From Amorphophallus konjac (taxonomy: Eukaryota; Streptophyta; Magnoliopsida; Alismatales; Araceae): a DNA stretch of 64,000 nt. How positions within the stretch are numbered: the first letter of the stretch is position 1; the number at the start of each line of letters is the position of its first letter. Where the stretch lies: contig CM040128.1 in assembly GCA_022559845.1 (NCBI GenBank), positions 218,845,643 to 218,909,642 on the forward strand, written 5' to 3'. Under the pieces are notes generated by a model, which made no database searches, had not been told where the DNA came from, and saw only the letters and a program-made list of their open reading frames with translations. The position numbers and the translations under genes were made by a program. Below are positions 1-10,635 of the stretch, piece by piece.

Positions 1-823
1 TCGGCGTGAGGGTTCCCGGCGCGCCGAGGGCCGCGCCGGGAACCATTCCCGGTGCCGAGAAGGGTTGGCGCCGGGAAGGTGCTAGGCCTAAGCGCCGGGA
101 AGACTTATGGGCTTTTTTCGGTGCTCTGTTCTAGGGATTTTTCTCAGGATTCAGACAGTGGCTGGGGGATGGATTCAGGAGGCAAGTAAGGAAAGAGCCA
201 GGGGTCTACCAAGTTGACAGCAAGGAATTACGGATGAAAGGGGTCCGAGAGATCAGAGTCACAGGGCCTTCGAACTCTCAGGAACAGGCTTCATGCCATT
301 CATATTGCCAACCATCCGGGAAATCGAGAGATAACGGTCTCTGATCCCTGCAATGGCCCTAGTGGCATGAGAAATTTGCAGAGAACCACGGACTCCGCGA
401 CGTTTAAATCATCGATGACATTGAGGGAGAAGGGGGAGAACAAAGCCCAAAAATCCACAGTGAGGATTGGGGCGTTGTTGGCTCCGTCCCATCCTACACA
501 GGCATGCATATAACGGGAAGCCAGCAGACGATTAACGTGTCGAGCCTGGATGAGTCGAATCTGACATCATATCCCTTGGGCTTGCAGACATGCCAAGTAG
601 GGATAGGAGACCATCCACGCAGTGGCGGGATGGAATCCGGGTAAACAACGGGGAATCTTCCCCTTTGAACTCCCTGCTCGGTTGGAGGCTCCATGATATT
701 CACTCTCCCGATGGATAGAGTCAAGCGGGGTGTGTATCGATCACACTCCCTTGGCCTTCCAGGGTCGGCTCTGTCGGATAGAATTCTGGCAGCGTCTCCC
801 CCTCTTTCGGGTCATGCCAAAGA
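1..823 (-). repeat. E1 3' LTR, partial and truncated
   Basis: Bases 1-823 match 11668-12490 of the right LTR almost base for base (offset 11667, only scattered substitutions). The match stops abruptly after the word GTCATGCCAAAGA, although the right LTR continues another 1.7 kb to its CA terminus. This copy therefore lacks the outer U3 part next to the internal region, or was joined there to other sequence. Short open frames here (300-509, 494-724) lie inside the LTR and are not genes. Confidence 0.85.
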
Positions 824-1560
824 TAAGGACCATAGCTCATACCGTGTGTGAAGTGTGGGAGTTTCGTCTATGGTGTATTCTGTGAATTGCGTACGCAACA
901 TAACCACGACTCTTTCCCCTGGCCGCATGCACTCACCGGGAATTAGCTTTTCATCTCTTAGTATGTGACGTGGCGCACACAGTCGTAGAATCTGGATAGC
1001 GTTATTTTAGCAAGGGAATGCGGTCATAGAAATTTGAAGGAAGGTGTATTAATACTATACTTCAAGCAGACATGCACGTAAAACATGCAAGCAAGCAAAC
1101 CATGTTATTATTTTTTTTTCTCTTTTTTTCTTTTTCTTTTGTTTATTATTTTTTTATTTTTTTTGTGTTTTGTTTTCCTTTCTTTTTTTTTGTTTCTTCT
1201 TCTTCTTTCCTTCTTTCCTTTTTTTTCTCTTTTTTTTTCTCTTTTTTTCTATTCTTCTTTTCTCTTCTTCTTCTTCTTCTTCTTCTTCTTTTTTCCTCTT
1301 TTCTCATCTCCCCCTTTTTTATCATCTTCTTCTTTTTCTTCTTTTTTTTTCTTTTCCCATCTCTTTTTTTTTCTTCTTTTCTCATCTTCTTTTTTTTTTA
1401 GAACTCAGTGGATACATCCTTAGGTCGACTCTCTCATAAGTGGACGATTGATGCCATGGTGACAGGGAGAAGTTGTCACATGTTGTGACGAATCCTTGGA
1501 GGGACCAAGGGCTGGCGTGGAACGAAGGGGTCTTTTTGTTCATCGGTTAGGATAACAATT
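823..1560. other. E1 3' region: unique stretch and polypyrimidine tract
   Basis: Bases 823-1110 are unique sequence with no convincing reading frame. Bases 1108-1400 are an almost pure T/C tract, which is polypurine on the element's sense strand. E2 has a comparable tract at 34860-35060, also downstream of its coding region. The open frames through it are low-complexity Phe/Ser or Lys/Arg artefacts. 1400-1560 is a short unique spacer leading into the 76-bp array. Confidence 0.6.
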
Positions 1561-1569
1561 TCAAGCCAA

Positions 1570-2340
1570 TGGTAGGATATTTGTTGTCTTAGACTGAAGG
1601 TCATGATGTTGGGTGACTTGGTTTAGACATATGGTCGTGATGTCAAGGCAGAATTTTTAAACGGCTTAGGCAAATTGCCATGACGCCGTACAGCTTGGCT
1701 TAGGCGGAAGGCTATGACGCCAAGGTAGGATGTTTAACGGCTTAGACATATGGTCGTGACGCTGTACATCTTGGCTTAGGCGGAAGGCCATGACGCCAAG
1801 GTAGGATATTTAACGGCTTAGACGTATGGTCATGACGCCGTACATCTTGGCTTAGGCGGAAGGCCATGACGCCAGGTTAGGATATTTAACGGCTTAGACG
1901 TATGGTCATGATGCCGTACGGCTTGGCTTAGGCGGAAGGCCATGACGCCAAGGTAGGATATTTAATGGCTTAGACGTATGGTCATGACGCCGTACATCTT
2001 GGCTTAGGCGGAAGGCCATGACGCCAAGTTAGGATATTTAACGGATTAGACGTATGGTCATGATGCCGTACGGCTTGGCTTAGGCGGAAGGCCATGACGC
2101 CAAGGTAGGATATTTAATGGCTTAGACGTATGGTCATGATGCCGTACGGCTTGGCTTAGGCGGAAGGCCATGACGCCAAGTTAGGATATTTAACGGCTTA
2201 GACGTATGGTCATGATGTCGTACGGCTTGGCTTAGGCGGAAGGCCATGACGCCAAGGTAGGATATTTAATGGCTTAGACGTGTGGTCATGACGCCGTATA
2301 GCTTGGCTTAGGCGGAAGGCCATGATGCCAAGACAGAACA
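1570..2340. repeat. 76-bp tandem array in E1 3' region
   Basis: The phrase GGCTTAGG recurs at 1697, 1773, 1849, 1925, 2001, 2077, 2153, 2229 and 2305, exactly 76 bp apart, giving about ten units with a few substitutions each. Each unit contains two related half-motifs of the type GGCGGAAGGCCATGACGCC. E2 carries a 76-bp array at the matching place downstream of integrase. Tandem repeats in 3' untranslated regions are a known trait of Tat/Ogre elements. Confidence 0.9.
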
Positions 2341-2689
2341 CTAGGTTTCATCATCGCTACTGGATTTATACTGATGTAAAGAAGTCCATAAGTTTCATTA
2401 GAATAAACGTAAGGTCTAATCTGGGTAAGTTTCATCATTTTTATCACAGGTGGGACATGAGGATATATAGGGGTTTCATCGTCAATGGGACTTAAGGAAA
2501 CATATGAGTTTCATCAGAAAAGATGTAAGGTTTATCCTGGACAGGTTTCACAGTTGAACAGGCAATGCGCCGGTCAATCAACGGGAGGGCTTCATCGTCT
2601 GTGGCACATATAGAAATATGCGGGTTTTGTCAGGATAGACGTAAGGTCTATTCCAGATAGGTTTCATGTCAGTCCAGACGGATGGTTTG

Positions 2690-2985
2690 GGTCAAAGGTG
2701 AAAGTTTCTTATTGACTGACTGGACGAAAGGTCCGAGCCAGAGGCAGAAGGGTTTCTCTTTTTTTTTATTGACCGACTGGACGAAAGGTCCGAGCCAGAG
2801 GTAGAAGGGTCTCTTCATTCATCGACTGGACGGAAGGCCCGTGCTCAAGATGAAATATTTTTAACTGGCTGGACGAAAGGTCCAAGCTATAGGTAGAAGA
2901 TGGGTCTTTTATTGACTGACTGGATGAAAGGTCCAAGTCAGAGGTAGAAGGCTCTTTTCATTTATTGACTTGGCAGGAGGCCCGT
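2690..2985. repeat. Degenerate 50-58 bp tandem repeats in E1 3' region
   Basis: Five or six units carry the core GACGAAAGGTCCGAGCCAGAG followed by GTAGAAGG and a T-rich spacer (near 2711, 2769, 2820, 2867 and 2917). The core resembles that of the neighbouring 76-bp and 79-bp arrays. The stretch 2341-2690 before it is a looser series of TTTCATC-containing repeats. Confidence 0.7.
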
Positions 2986-3169
2986 GTCGAAGATAAAATA
3001 TTAATGTCGACCCGACGGGACATCAGAGTCAACAAACCTTGCTTGGACGGAATGTCCAGAACAAGGGCAGATGTAAAACATCATTGTCATATTGATGCCA
3101 TGTCAAAACGGCTAACCTGGAAGAGACAAAGGGTCTGGGCCAGGGCAGAGGTGGCTGTTGACTTGACAG

Positions 3170-3960
3170 ACTTGTCAAAGTCAACCAACTTAGCAAGGGC
3201 GTGAGGCCATAAGCCAAGGGAGGAATATAGGATAGGTGTTGACTCGACGTCCTGTCGAAACCAACGAACTTGGCAGAGGCGTGAGGCCTAAGCCAAGGGC
3301 AGAATATAGGATAGGTGTTGACTCGACGCCTTATCGAAGTCAACGAATTCGGCAGAGGCATGAGGCCTAAACCAAGGGCAGAATATAGAATAGGTGTTGA
3401 CTCGACGTCTTGTCGAAGTCAACCAACTTGGCAAGGGCGTGAGGCCATAAGCCAAGGGAGGAATATAGGATAGGTGTTGACTCGACGTCTTGTCGAAACC
3501 AACGAACTTGGCAGAGGCGTGAGGCCTAAGCCAAGGGCAGAATATAGAATAGATGTTGACTCGACGTCTTGTCGAAGTCAACCAACTTGGCAAGGGCGGG
3601 AGGCCATAAGCCGAGGGAGGAATATAGGATAGGTGTTGACTCGACGTCCTGTCGAAACCAACGAACTTGGTAGAGACGTGAGGCCTAAGCCAAGGGCAGA
3701 ATATGGAATAGGTGTTGACTTGACGCCCTGTCGAAGCAAACGAACTAGACAGAGGCGTGAGGCCTAAGCCAATGGTAGAATATAGAATAGGTGTTGACTC
3801 GACGTCTTGTCGAAGTCAACAAACTTGGCAGAGGCGTGAGGCCTAAGCCAAGGGCAGACTATAGGATAGGTGTTGACTCGATGTCCTATCAAGGTCAACG
3901 AGCCCTTACCCTGATAGAAGGTTTAAGGCAAGGGTAAATCAGATGATAAACGCACGAGAG
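3170..3960. repeat. 79-bp tandem array in E1 3' region
   Basis: The phrase GTTGACTCGACG recurs with GACTCG (or its variant) at 3241, 3320, 3399, 3479, 3558, 3638, 3717, 3796 and 3874, a period of 78-80 bp, about nine to ten units. Each unit has the partly palindromic word GACTCGACGTCTTGTCGAAG and the phrase GCGTGAGGCCTAAGCCAAGG. Variants alternate, which suggests growth as pairs. Frames on either strand are periodic translations of the repeat, not genes. Confidence 0.9.
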
Positions 3961-5502
3961 GCCCAGACCCAGGGCTAAGTATTGATGTTGATCTGACGAA
4001 AAGTCAGATTTAATGAACCTTGCTCAGACGGAAGGTCTACAACAGGGGTAGAATGCGCAGATAAGGATGTCAGCCCGACGTCATGTCGAAGTTGACCAAC
4101 CTAGCATAGACGTGAGGTCCAAGCTGGGATAGAATATGGATTTTGACCCATGGAGGTATTGGGTCGACAAACCTTGCTCAGACAGAAGGTCTAATGCCAG
4201 GTGAGGGAATCTTTTGTTGGTTTATTTATTTGAGTTTATCAAGTTTATTGAGTTTGTTGAGATGTTTGTTTATTCATCATTTTCATTGGGCCTCTTGGGT
4301 TTGTTGAGTTCATTGAGGTTTATTTCGTTGAGTTTACTGAGGTTTGTTAGATATTTTTTTTTGTTGAGTTCATTAGGTTTATTTATTTTTTTATTGAGTT
4401 TATTAGGTTTGTTTGGTTTATTGAGCTCATTAGTTGACTGAATTTATCAGGATTTATTTGGTTTGATGATGTTTGTTGAGCTCACTGGATTGATTATTAT
4501 TATTTTTTTGTTTTTTTATTTTTTTTATTTTTTTATTTTTTTTATTTTTTTATTTTTTTTATTTTTTATTATTATTATTATTATTTAACTTGGCCCAGTG
4601 AGATAAAAGGGTTTTATAGACCCAGACCGGTGGGATAAACTAGCTTGGCTAGGACGGAGTGTCTCAAGCCAATGAAAAGGGCTTTATGGGGATAGTCCGG
4701 TGAGACTGGTGGGATAGAGAAATTTTTTTTTTTTAAGATTGGCTAGGGCGGAGTGCCTCAGGCCAATGAGAAAAGGTTTTATGGATGCAGCCTGGCGAGA
4801 CAGAAGGAATTATTTTCAGAGCTCGACAAGGGCGGAGTGCCTCGTGCCAAGGGACAGGTTTGTATGAGCCCACGTTGGGCAGGGGGACTGAGACAATAGT
4901 AGTGGAAAGCCCCGTTGGGCCAATGCAGCAGGTGTTGAGATATTTGGTGTAATTGTTGGCTGAATGCCGGAAGCTAATGAAGATGTGTTGGCCGGGGCCC
5001 AGGACCCGTATCAAGGGTAGATGGTCAATCCCGGTGGGACAAATGGGAGATATCCCTATAGGATGGGAAGATGGCAATGCGCCATGCATCCCAGTGGGCC
5101 ATTTTATGTTAATAATAATAAAATCATCCCAGTCTCCATAAACGGGACGGACATTTTGTTCTCCCTTGTTACCTCAGGGCTCGTCCCCCCCTTTTTTTTT
5201 TTATTGACCAAGGCGGGGATGTAGGAGAGCGCTCACCTCCTCAGGGAGGGGATGAGTAGTTCGCTCCACCACATAAGCCCCACAATGGTAGTTATATCTA
5301 GTACAAATTTGGATATAGAGGGAGTGTCGGTTCCCTCAATAGATATGGCCATCATGATCTTTTCATTTCTCTTTTTTTTTTTAGTGCCTGCCCCCAGAAC
5401 AGGCTCTCTCCTTTTTTTCTTCTTCTCTTTTTTTTCTATTTTTTTTCTTCTCTTTTTTTTTACAACCCTTCGAGCTATGAGATAATGCTCAAATGCTGGC
5501 TT
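3960..5502. other. E1 3' region: simple T-rich sequence and loose GGACGGAGTG repeats
   Basis: 3960-4200 holds diverged relatives of the preceding repeats. 4210-4580 is T/G-rich simple sequence (TTGTTGAGTTTATTGAG variants, then A-T(5-8) and ATT runs). 4590-4870 has three loose repeats of about 100 bp with a GGACGGAGTGTCTC-like core and CCAATGA(A/G)AAG. 4870-5340 is unique sequence with CCAGTGGGCC-like words, and 5370-5460 is T/C-rich. No pol-type coding signal was seen in this interval. Confidence 0.6.
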
Positions 5503-6705
5503 TTAGCCGAGTTTGCGGGGGATAGCAAGGCCAGTGACGCCACGCGAGACTGCTTGCCTGAAGACGGGTATTTGGTGAGGGCGTGGCGGATCCACCTTAT
5601 ATTCGCCCATTTGCAGTTCACCTTTCTTGATCATGCCTTCGATGATGTCCTTGAACACGTAGCAATCCTCGATAGGATGTCCCGCTACTTGGTGATACGG
5701 ACAAAAGCACGAGTTATCTTTTCTTGCAGAGTTGCTTGATCTCTTTGGCTCTGGAAGCACCACTTTACCGCATTCTAGGGCCCACTCAAAGAAAGCTGAG
5801 GTCATATCTTTTGTAAATGAATAGGGCTTCATCATTTTACCCCTTAACGAGGACCCTTGTGTGTCCGGCTTGGTAGAAGTGATACAAGCAGTCTCTGCTT
5901 TTTCCTTCTTCTGTCGCTCGAAGGCTTCAAAGCTTGGAATGCAAACTTCTTGTGCCGGCTGCTTATCGGCTGGTTTGTAGTTTCGACCCAAGCTCGTGGA
6001 GGATGGGTAAATCCTTGCAATGACTGCTTCAGCTTCAGTTGCAAAGTCATTTAGACTTTCAAAGGTCGTGACTTCGAAGTCAATGACCCATCGTAGAATC
6101 TCTAATTTCATATTCTCTTTACAGATTTGGACAGATTCACTGTAACTTGGTGGGTGCCTACACCTTTCACGCAGGCTCCTCCATCTGCTTATGTAGTCCC
6201 TGACGGACTCATTATCATTTTGTTTGGTCATTTGCAGCTCGGCCTCAGTAACTTCTTCTTTGGCCATCTTTGTATCCATTGTTTGCTCTGCTTTGGTCTT
6301 ATCCCTTGTGGCTGGACCCACTGATCTTGAATGTAGGGTAGTCGGCTGCATATGAGGCCTCGTCGATGTCTTTGTCGGATACACTTTAGTTGCCCCCTGA
6401 CTTGCCCAAGGGAGTGTGTGTTGGGATGATTGAGGGAGGATGCCCCCTGAATGATCATGTGTTGTTCGGGGCATTGCTGACCGCGCTGAAGCTTCAGAAG
6501 AGATAGAACTGTCTTGGGATGCCTCGCATTGATGCCTCGGCAGTCGTGACGTATGTGGCTTTATGTTCATTTCATTCAGTTGCCCTTGTAGCATTTCAAT
6601 CTCCTGCTGCTTCTGGTGGAGTAGTGCCATTATTGTAGGGTCTTGTAGGAAGGGACTGGGAGTTCTACTGCCCCCTGCCTCTGATTTGTACAGAATGGAT
6701 TTCCT
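5503..6705 (-). pseudogene. E1 second gag module with CHHC zinc knuckle
   Basis: The frame is continuous with the upstream gag frame except for a TAG at 6706-6708. It opens with the coil motif QKQQEIEMLQGQL (near 6600), then the C-terminal half of a gypsy gag core (DYISRWRSLRERCR, near 6200). Next come a conserved PYSF...FFEWAL block and the knuckle FCPYHQVAGHPIEDC, followed by GEYKVDPP. The N-terminal half of the gag core (the FEWY region) is missing. The knuckle is a C-x2-H-x5-H-x4-C variant typical of Tat-type gag. It closely parallels the first module at 7872-6706, so this is an internal duplication of the gag C-terminus. The frame ends at 5503 without running into protease. Confidence 0.75.
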
Positions 6706-7887
6706 CTAGCCATCATTGCTGGCCATAGGTAGCTTCTTTGGGGCAAACCCCCTCTGTTCTATGCCTCTGGGCGGAGGAGGAATATGGCACTGAGCCTCCT
6801 TATTAGCTGGTGAGTGTTGCTTTGGCATCCTCCCAGACCTGATAGACTGAAGAGAAGCAGAAGCATTGGCTGGAACTACTTCCTTCGGCACAAAGCAAAT
6901 TTCTTCATCTTTTTCATCAACGGTTTGGGCCTCACTAGAGGATGCTGACAATGTGTTGCAGGAGAAAATAAGATTCCTCCTTTCAGTATTTGTATTCTTA
7001 TTTCTCTTTCCCTTCATGGTCGGCCCCTGCCCCCACAGTGGGTTATTTGATGCATTCAGCTTTTCTGCCTTTTCTTCAGCTCTTTCTGTTAATTGGTGAG
7101 ACTCGCTGCCTATTTGAAGGGCAGGCTTCTTGAGCAGCATAGGCTGATTCTTTGGCTGCTCATGGTTACCAGGCTCATTTGTAATGGCTTGTAGCTGTGG
7201 GTTAACTTCTTCATGTGCCCACAATGGGGTTTGTCTCTTCTTACTGTCCTTTGGCCTTTTAATGATTGTTGGTAGAGTGGGATGGGCCATAACTCTGTAA
7301 ACCTGGGCTTTTGGAGGTAAGCGAGGTACCAGTCTTATTTTCCTTCCCGTTGACACGGCTTGCCAATTTCTTTGTTCTTTTTCATGCTTAGGAATATTGT
7401 CTTCATAGGTGTGCCGACTACAAGCCTCTGGCATTTCTTCAAGCAATTGTTGACATATAGATATCATATTGACTGACGCCCTTGGCACAGACATTTCGTG
7501 CAGGTGTGGGGGATCATCTTTGTATTCCCCTATTTGTAGCTTACCCCTTTTTATTAAGCCTTGGACGATGTCCTTGAATATTTGACAGTCTTCAATAGGA
7601 TGTCCGAGGGTCTGGTGGTAAGGGCAGAAATTCGGATCATCTCCTCTCCTGACATCATCAGGCCTCTTTGGCTTTGGCAGGATGACCTTGTCATGTTTGA
7701 CAACCCACTCGAACAATGTTCGAGTCTTGTCTCTTGGGAAGGCATAGGACTTCTTTTCTTTATTCCAGTGTGGAGGCATTTCTTGACATTCAGCAGGCCC
7801 GTTGAGAGGAGAATGGTGTACCCATTTCTGCCTTTTTGCCCCGACGCTAATAGCGTGTACAGCTTTCAACATCGGCCTCTTATTAAT
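6706..7887 (-). pseudogene. E1 first gag module, C-terminal half with zinc knuckle
   Basis: This is the continuation of the gag core at 8715-7888 after an in-frame TAA (7888-7890). Visible blocks are SYAFPRDKTRTLFEWV, then the knuckle FCPYHQTLGHPIEDC and GEYKDDPP, followed by a long Lys/Pro/Gln-rich low-complexity tail. It ends at an in-frame TAG (6706-6708), beyond which the second module continues in the same frame. The tail has counterparts in E2 (42278-40392), where protease follows instead of a second gag module. Acts, if expressed, as the nucleic-acid-binding part of the Gag capsid protein. Confidence 0.75.
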
Positions 7888-8715
7888 TTACTTAGCCTGA
7901 TGGTTTGAGTTGATAGAATCTAATGGATATCTTGCACATAAGTCTTCAATCTCTGTTGCAATATTAATCAATCGGTCAAAAGACCAGACTTCCGCTCCAA
8001 TTAACTTTTCCAGGACTTCTTTCTTCAGATTTTGTTTACACATCTGTACTGCATCTTCTAGATGTGGAGAGTGCCGGCATCTCATACTAAGATCCCTCCA
8101 TCTTTTGATATATTCTGCAACAGCTTCATTATCTTCTTGCTTGGTTGCCAACAGCTCAGCCATGGTCACCCTTGCCTGTGTGACATGGAATCTTTCTATG
8201 AATTTCCGCTGCATATCCGGCCAGTTGTTGACAGATCCAGCCGGCAAGCTATCATACCATTCAAAAGCATGTCCCATTAGAGAACACCCAAAGAACTTCA
8301 ATAGGTATGACTCATCTGTCGCCAAGTCACCCAGGACTGTTACATAGTGTGCAATGTGTTCCTTCGGGGAGCCCTGCCCATTGAATTTGTCAAACTTAGG
8401 AATTTTATTGATGCTAGGCGGCAATCTCTTAGTAACATGGTAGGCCGGAAATGGCACTTTATACATGTCAAAGGGGGCGTAATTAGCACTACCCCTTTTG
8501 GCTAGCCTCTCTTCAACCATCTTTTCCACCATTGATTTATTCACCACGACTGGCAGTGCTGATTCAGGACAGAGGTGGGTGGGCTGCATTTCTTGTGTGG
8601 CTGGAGTTGCAACATGAGATGGCGGAGGTTTTGACAAGGGAACCTGCCGTTGCATTTGAAGAGCTTCAGTTGTGCTGGCTGGAGCGACTGGAAATGATCC
8701 TGGGGAACAACCCAA
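7888..8715 (-). pseudogene. E1 gag core (retrotransposon gag domain)
   Basis: It contains the typical gypsy gag core: FDMYKVPFPAYH, KFNGQGSPKEHIAHY, AFEWYDSLPAGS, DMQRKFIERFH, DYIKRW-type YIKRWRDLSMRCR and QNLKKEVLEKLIG. It is very similar to E2 gag (43351-42287). The N-terminal part continues into another frame at about 8700 (overlapping frame 9038-8541), so a one-base indel separates it from the ORF1 frame. The role in an active element is capsid formation. Confidence 0.8.
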
Positions 8716-9074
8716 CTCTGACCGTCAGTTTGCAGAACAGTCTGTGAAAGAGCAGTCGAGGGGTTAAACCCTCCCAGTGATAGGTCAGTTCGTGCCCCCG
8801 GTTGCTTGGGTACCACATCATGTTCAGTCTTCTCTTTTAGTTGCTTCTTCAACAGTTCTATCTCCCGCTGATATCTTTGCATGGCTATTAGGATGGTAGG
8901 GTCCATAGCTATTTTGCTGGTAATGGTCTCAAGTGTTTCACCAAAGCCACATCCGGACAGGGGCACCCTTTCTTCTTCAGATGCCATTATTTTGGTGCTG
9001 AGAGTAGTGTTGTTTTCATCGGTAGCCTGCTTGTCCATAGCGGTCTGCAGTAACCCAGCTTCATTTTTGCTTTG
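8541..9074 (-). pseudogene. E1 gag N-terminal linker with coiled-coil motif
   Basis: The frame continues ORF1 after a TGA at 9075-9077. It contains the coil motif QRYQREIELLKKQL near 8870, which matches the coil preceding gag in E2 (near 43370) and the one starting the second E1 gag module. After about 8700 the correct reading moves to the frame of 8715-7888, so only the first 110 residues or so are genuine coding sequence. Confidence 0.65.
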
Positions 9075-10577
9075 TCATGTCACAGGGTCTTCTCTTTCGG
9101 TAACCTTGGCTAGTTCTTCTTGCCCATTTAGCAGGGCGTCATGCCTGCTCATCACTCCTGTCATATTACACGCGAGGACTTGCATTCTCCTTTCATGCTT
9201 TTTAACTCTCCTTCGAGACTGGCGAGGGAAAGTTGGCCCTTCATTTGTCAGAACTCTTTTCATTTCTTCCCTCTGTGAAAGACTTTCAAAACTTCTGAAC
9301 TCAACTTGCTTTTTCTCTTTATCTATCCCAACAAGTGATATCTTATTTTTTCCTTCTCCTTCAGCCTTGACAGCATGGAGTGACCTTTGTCGGCCTATGA
9401 CAGGACTTCCAAGGCCATGGAAGTATTCCCATACCCTCTTAACCATCCCCTCTTGACTGTACTCTGAAGAGATAGCAGGAGGCAGCGTCCAGTCTTGGGC
9501 GGGTGGCATGTATGCTAATCGTGTCAGCTTGGCAACTTGGTTGAGATTCTTTGAGTTCTTGGAAATATCAGCCTGTCTTGCACAGACCCTAGCAGTGAGT
9601 GGAGGAGTTGTGACTATGACTTCTTCCTCATTCATGACTTTATTATCCCTTCTCTTGGGGGCATCAACAAAACTGTTATAATTTTGTAGGGTTGACATGA
9701 CACTCCGGGTCTTCTTGGGAACCCACATTTGCTTGCGTCTTGGCAATTTTGAGGTTGGCTTCCCTTGCTTGCTATCATCACTGTTCGCCCTCCGGCTAGC
9801 CAGCACTTGGAAAGCATTGCGGGTAGGAATGGTCGGGATGACCCGATCTGGCAGAGCTCTAGCATTGCGGCCGTTGAAGAAGATCCGAACGCCCCCAATC
9901 ATCATGGACTTCCCAGATGCAGAAAGTCGACATTGGGAAGCGGCAGAGGCTCTTCCTCTTCTGAAGTTCTTTTTGTTGCCCCCAGTGGGCCCCTTCTCAT
10001 GTGCTTCAATCGGGTTGGTAGCATGGTGAACATAACAGCTCACGGTCACTAGATTCTTGAGTAGGGATTTCTTGATCTTATCCTCGCTCTGACAAGAAGC
10101 AGCTTTATCATCCTTCAGCTCTACAGGCTTCGAACTTTCTTTGCTCAGAATATCCACGGACACAACTCCCAGGAAGTTGGGGCGGCCAACGACCAGAGGA
10201 AAGTCACCGAAAGTGGTGGACGAAGCAGAGGCTGCGCTTCTTTTCGCCTCGTGATGGACGAAGTAGGACACGACCTCCGGAGCATCCTTCATCACCTGGC
10301 TTATCTTGGGGCCGGTAGCTTGCGGTGAAGTCTCGACAACAGTTTTCGGCTCCTGGTTGTCGATCTCGAGCAGGTCAGTGAAGCTGAGGCCCTGGCAGCT
10401 AGGCATCCCGACAGCAGGCGACATCGATCCGAACGACAGAGGTACCACCGGGTAGCTTTCTTGACCATGCGCATCGACCGGTTGCTGGTCAAAGCATACA
10501 GACATGATTCCAGCCGTCATTGTAGCTTCCTGAAAATAGAGAAAGCGCAAAAAATCAGAAATTTGAGGGGGGCCCAC
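9075..10577 (-). CDS. E1 ORF1, Tat/Ogre-type protein upstream of gag
   Basis: A 500-codon frame lies directly after the primer site and 5' leader. A methionine about 18 codons in (near 10520) aligns best with the E2 start region. Segments shared with E2 ORF1 (44869-43352) include VPLSFGS, PNFLGV, SGKSM(M/T), PDR(V/I)(I/V)PT(I/V)P and CNMTGV. No enzymatic motif is visible. Ogre elements are known for such an ORF of unknown function before gag. It ends in TGA where the frame otherwise runs on into gag, so ORF1 and gag probably formed one polyprotein. This TGA could derive from CGA by deamination (inference). Confidence 0.7.
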   Translation of the reverse strand: MGPPQISDFLRFLYFQEATMTAGIMSVCFDQQPVDAHGQESYPVVPLSFGSMSPAVGMPSCQGLSFTDLLEIDNQEPKTVVETSPQATGPKISQVMKDAPEVVSYFVHHEAKRSAASASSTTFGDFPLVVGRPNFLGVVSVDILSKESSKPVELKDDKAASCQSEDKIKKSLLKNLVTVSCYVHHATNPIEAHEKGPTGGNKKNFRRGRASAASQCRLSASGKSMMIGGVRIFFNGRNARALPDRVIPTIPTRNAFQVLASRRANSDDSKQGKPTSKLPRRKQMWVPKKTRSVMSTLQNYNSFVDAPKRRDNKVMNEEEVIVTTPPLTARVCARQADISKNSKNLNQVAKLTRLAYMPPAQDWTLPPAISSEYSQEGMVKRVWEYFHGLGSPVIGRQRSLHAVKAEGEGKNKISLVGIDKEKKQVEFRSFESLSQREEMKRVLTNEGPTFPRQSRRRVKKHERRMQVLACNMTGVMSRHDALLNGQEELAKVTEREDPVT

Positions 10578-10617
10578 TGGGCCTCCTATTTTTGGCGTAG
10601 AGATGAAGGGAGACTCA

Positions 10618-10635
10618 GTCCCACCGGGCGTGCCA
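10618..10635 (-). promoter_or_regulatory. E1 primer-binding site
   Basis: On the minus strand the sequence TGGCACGCCCGGTGGGAC lies five bases inside the 5' LTR end (TG at 10640). The same 18 bases occupy the equivalent place in E2 (44933-44950). The opening TGG pairs with a tRNA CCA end. I cannot assign the tRNA from memory. Confidence 0.75.

Noticed and set aside
1072..1439. Open frames rich in Phe/Ser/Leu or Lys/Arg on both strands
   Set aside because: They translate a T/C homopolymer-like tract; the same happens at 34760-35125.
3029..3593. Minus-strand frames of 100-110 codons
   Set aside because: Periodic translation of the 79-bp array (repeating CPWLRPHASAKFVGFD-type words).
1570..3960. 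Regular repeats considered as a CRISPR-like array
   Set aside because: Units are head-to-tail without unique spacers, in a plant retrotransposon 3' region.
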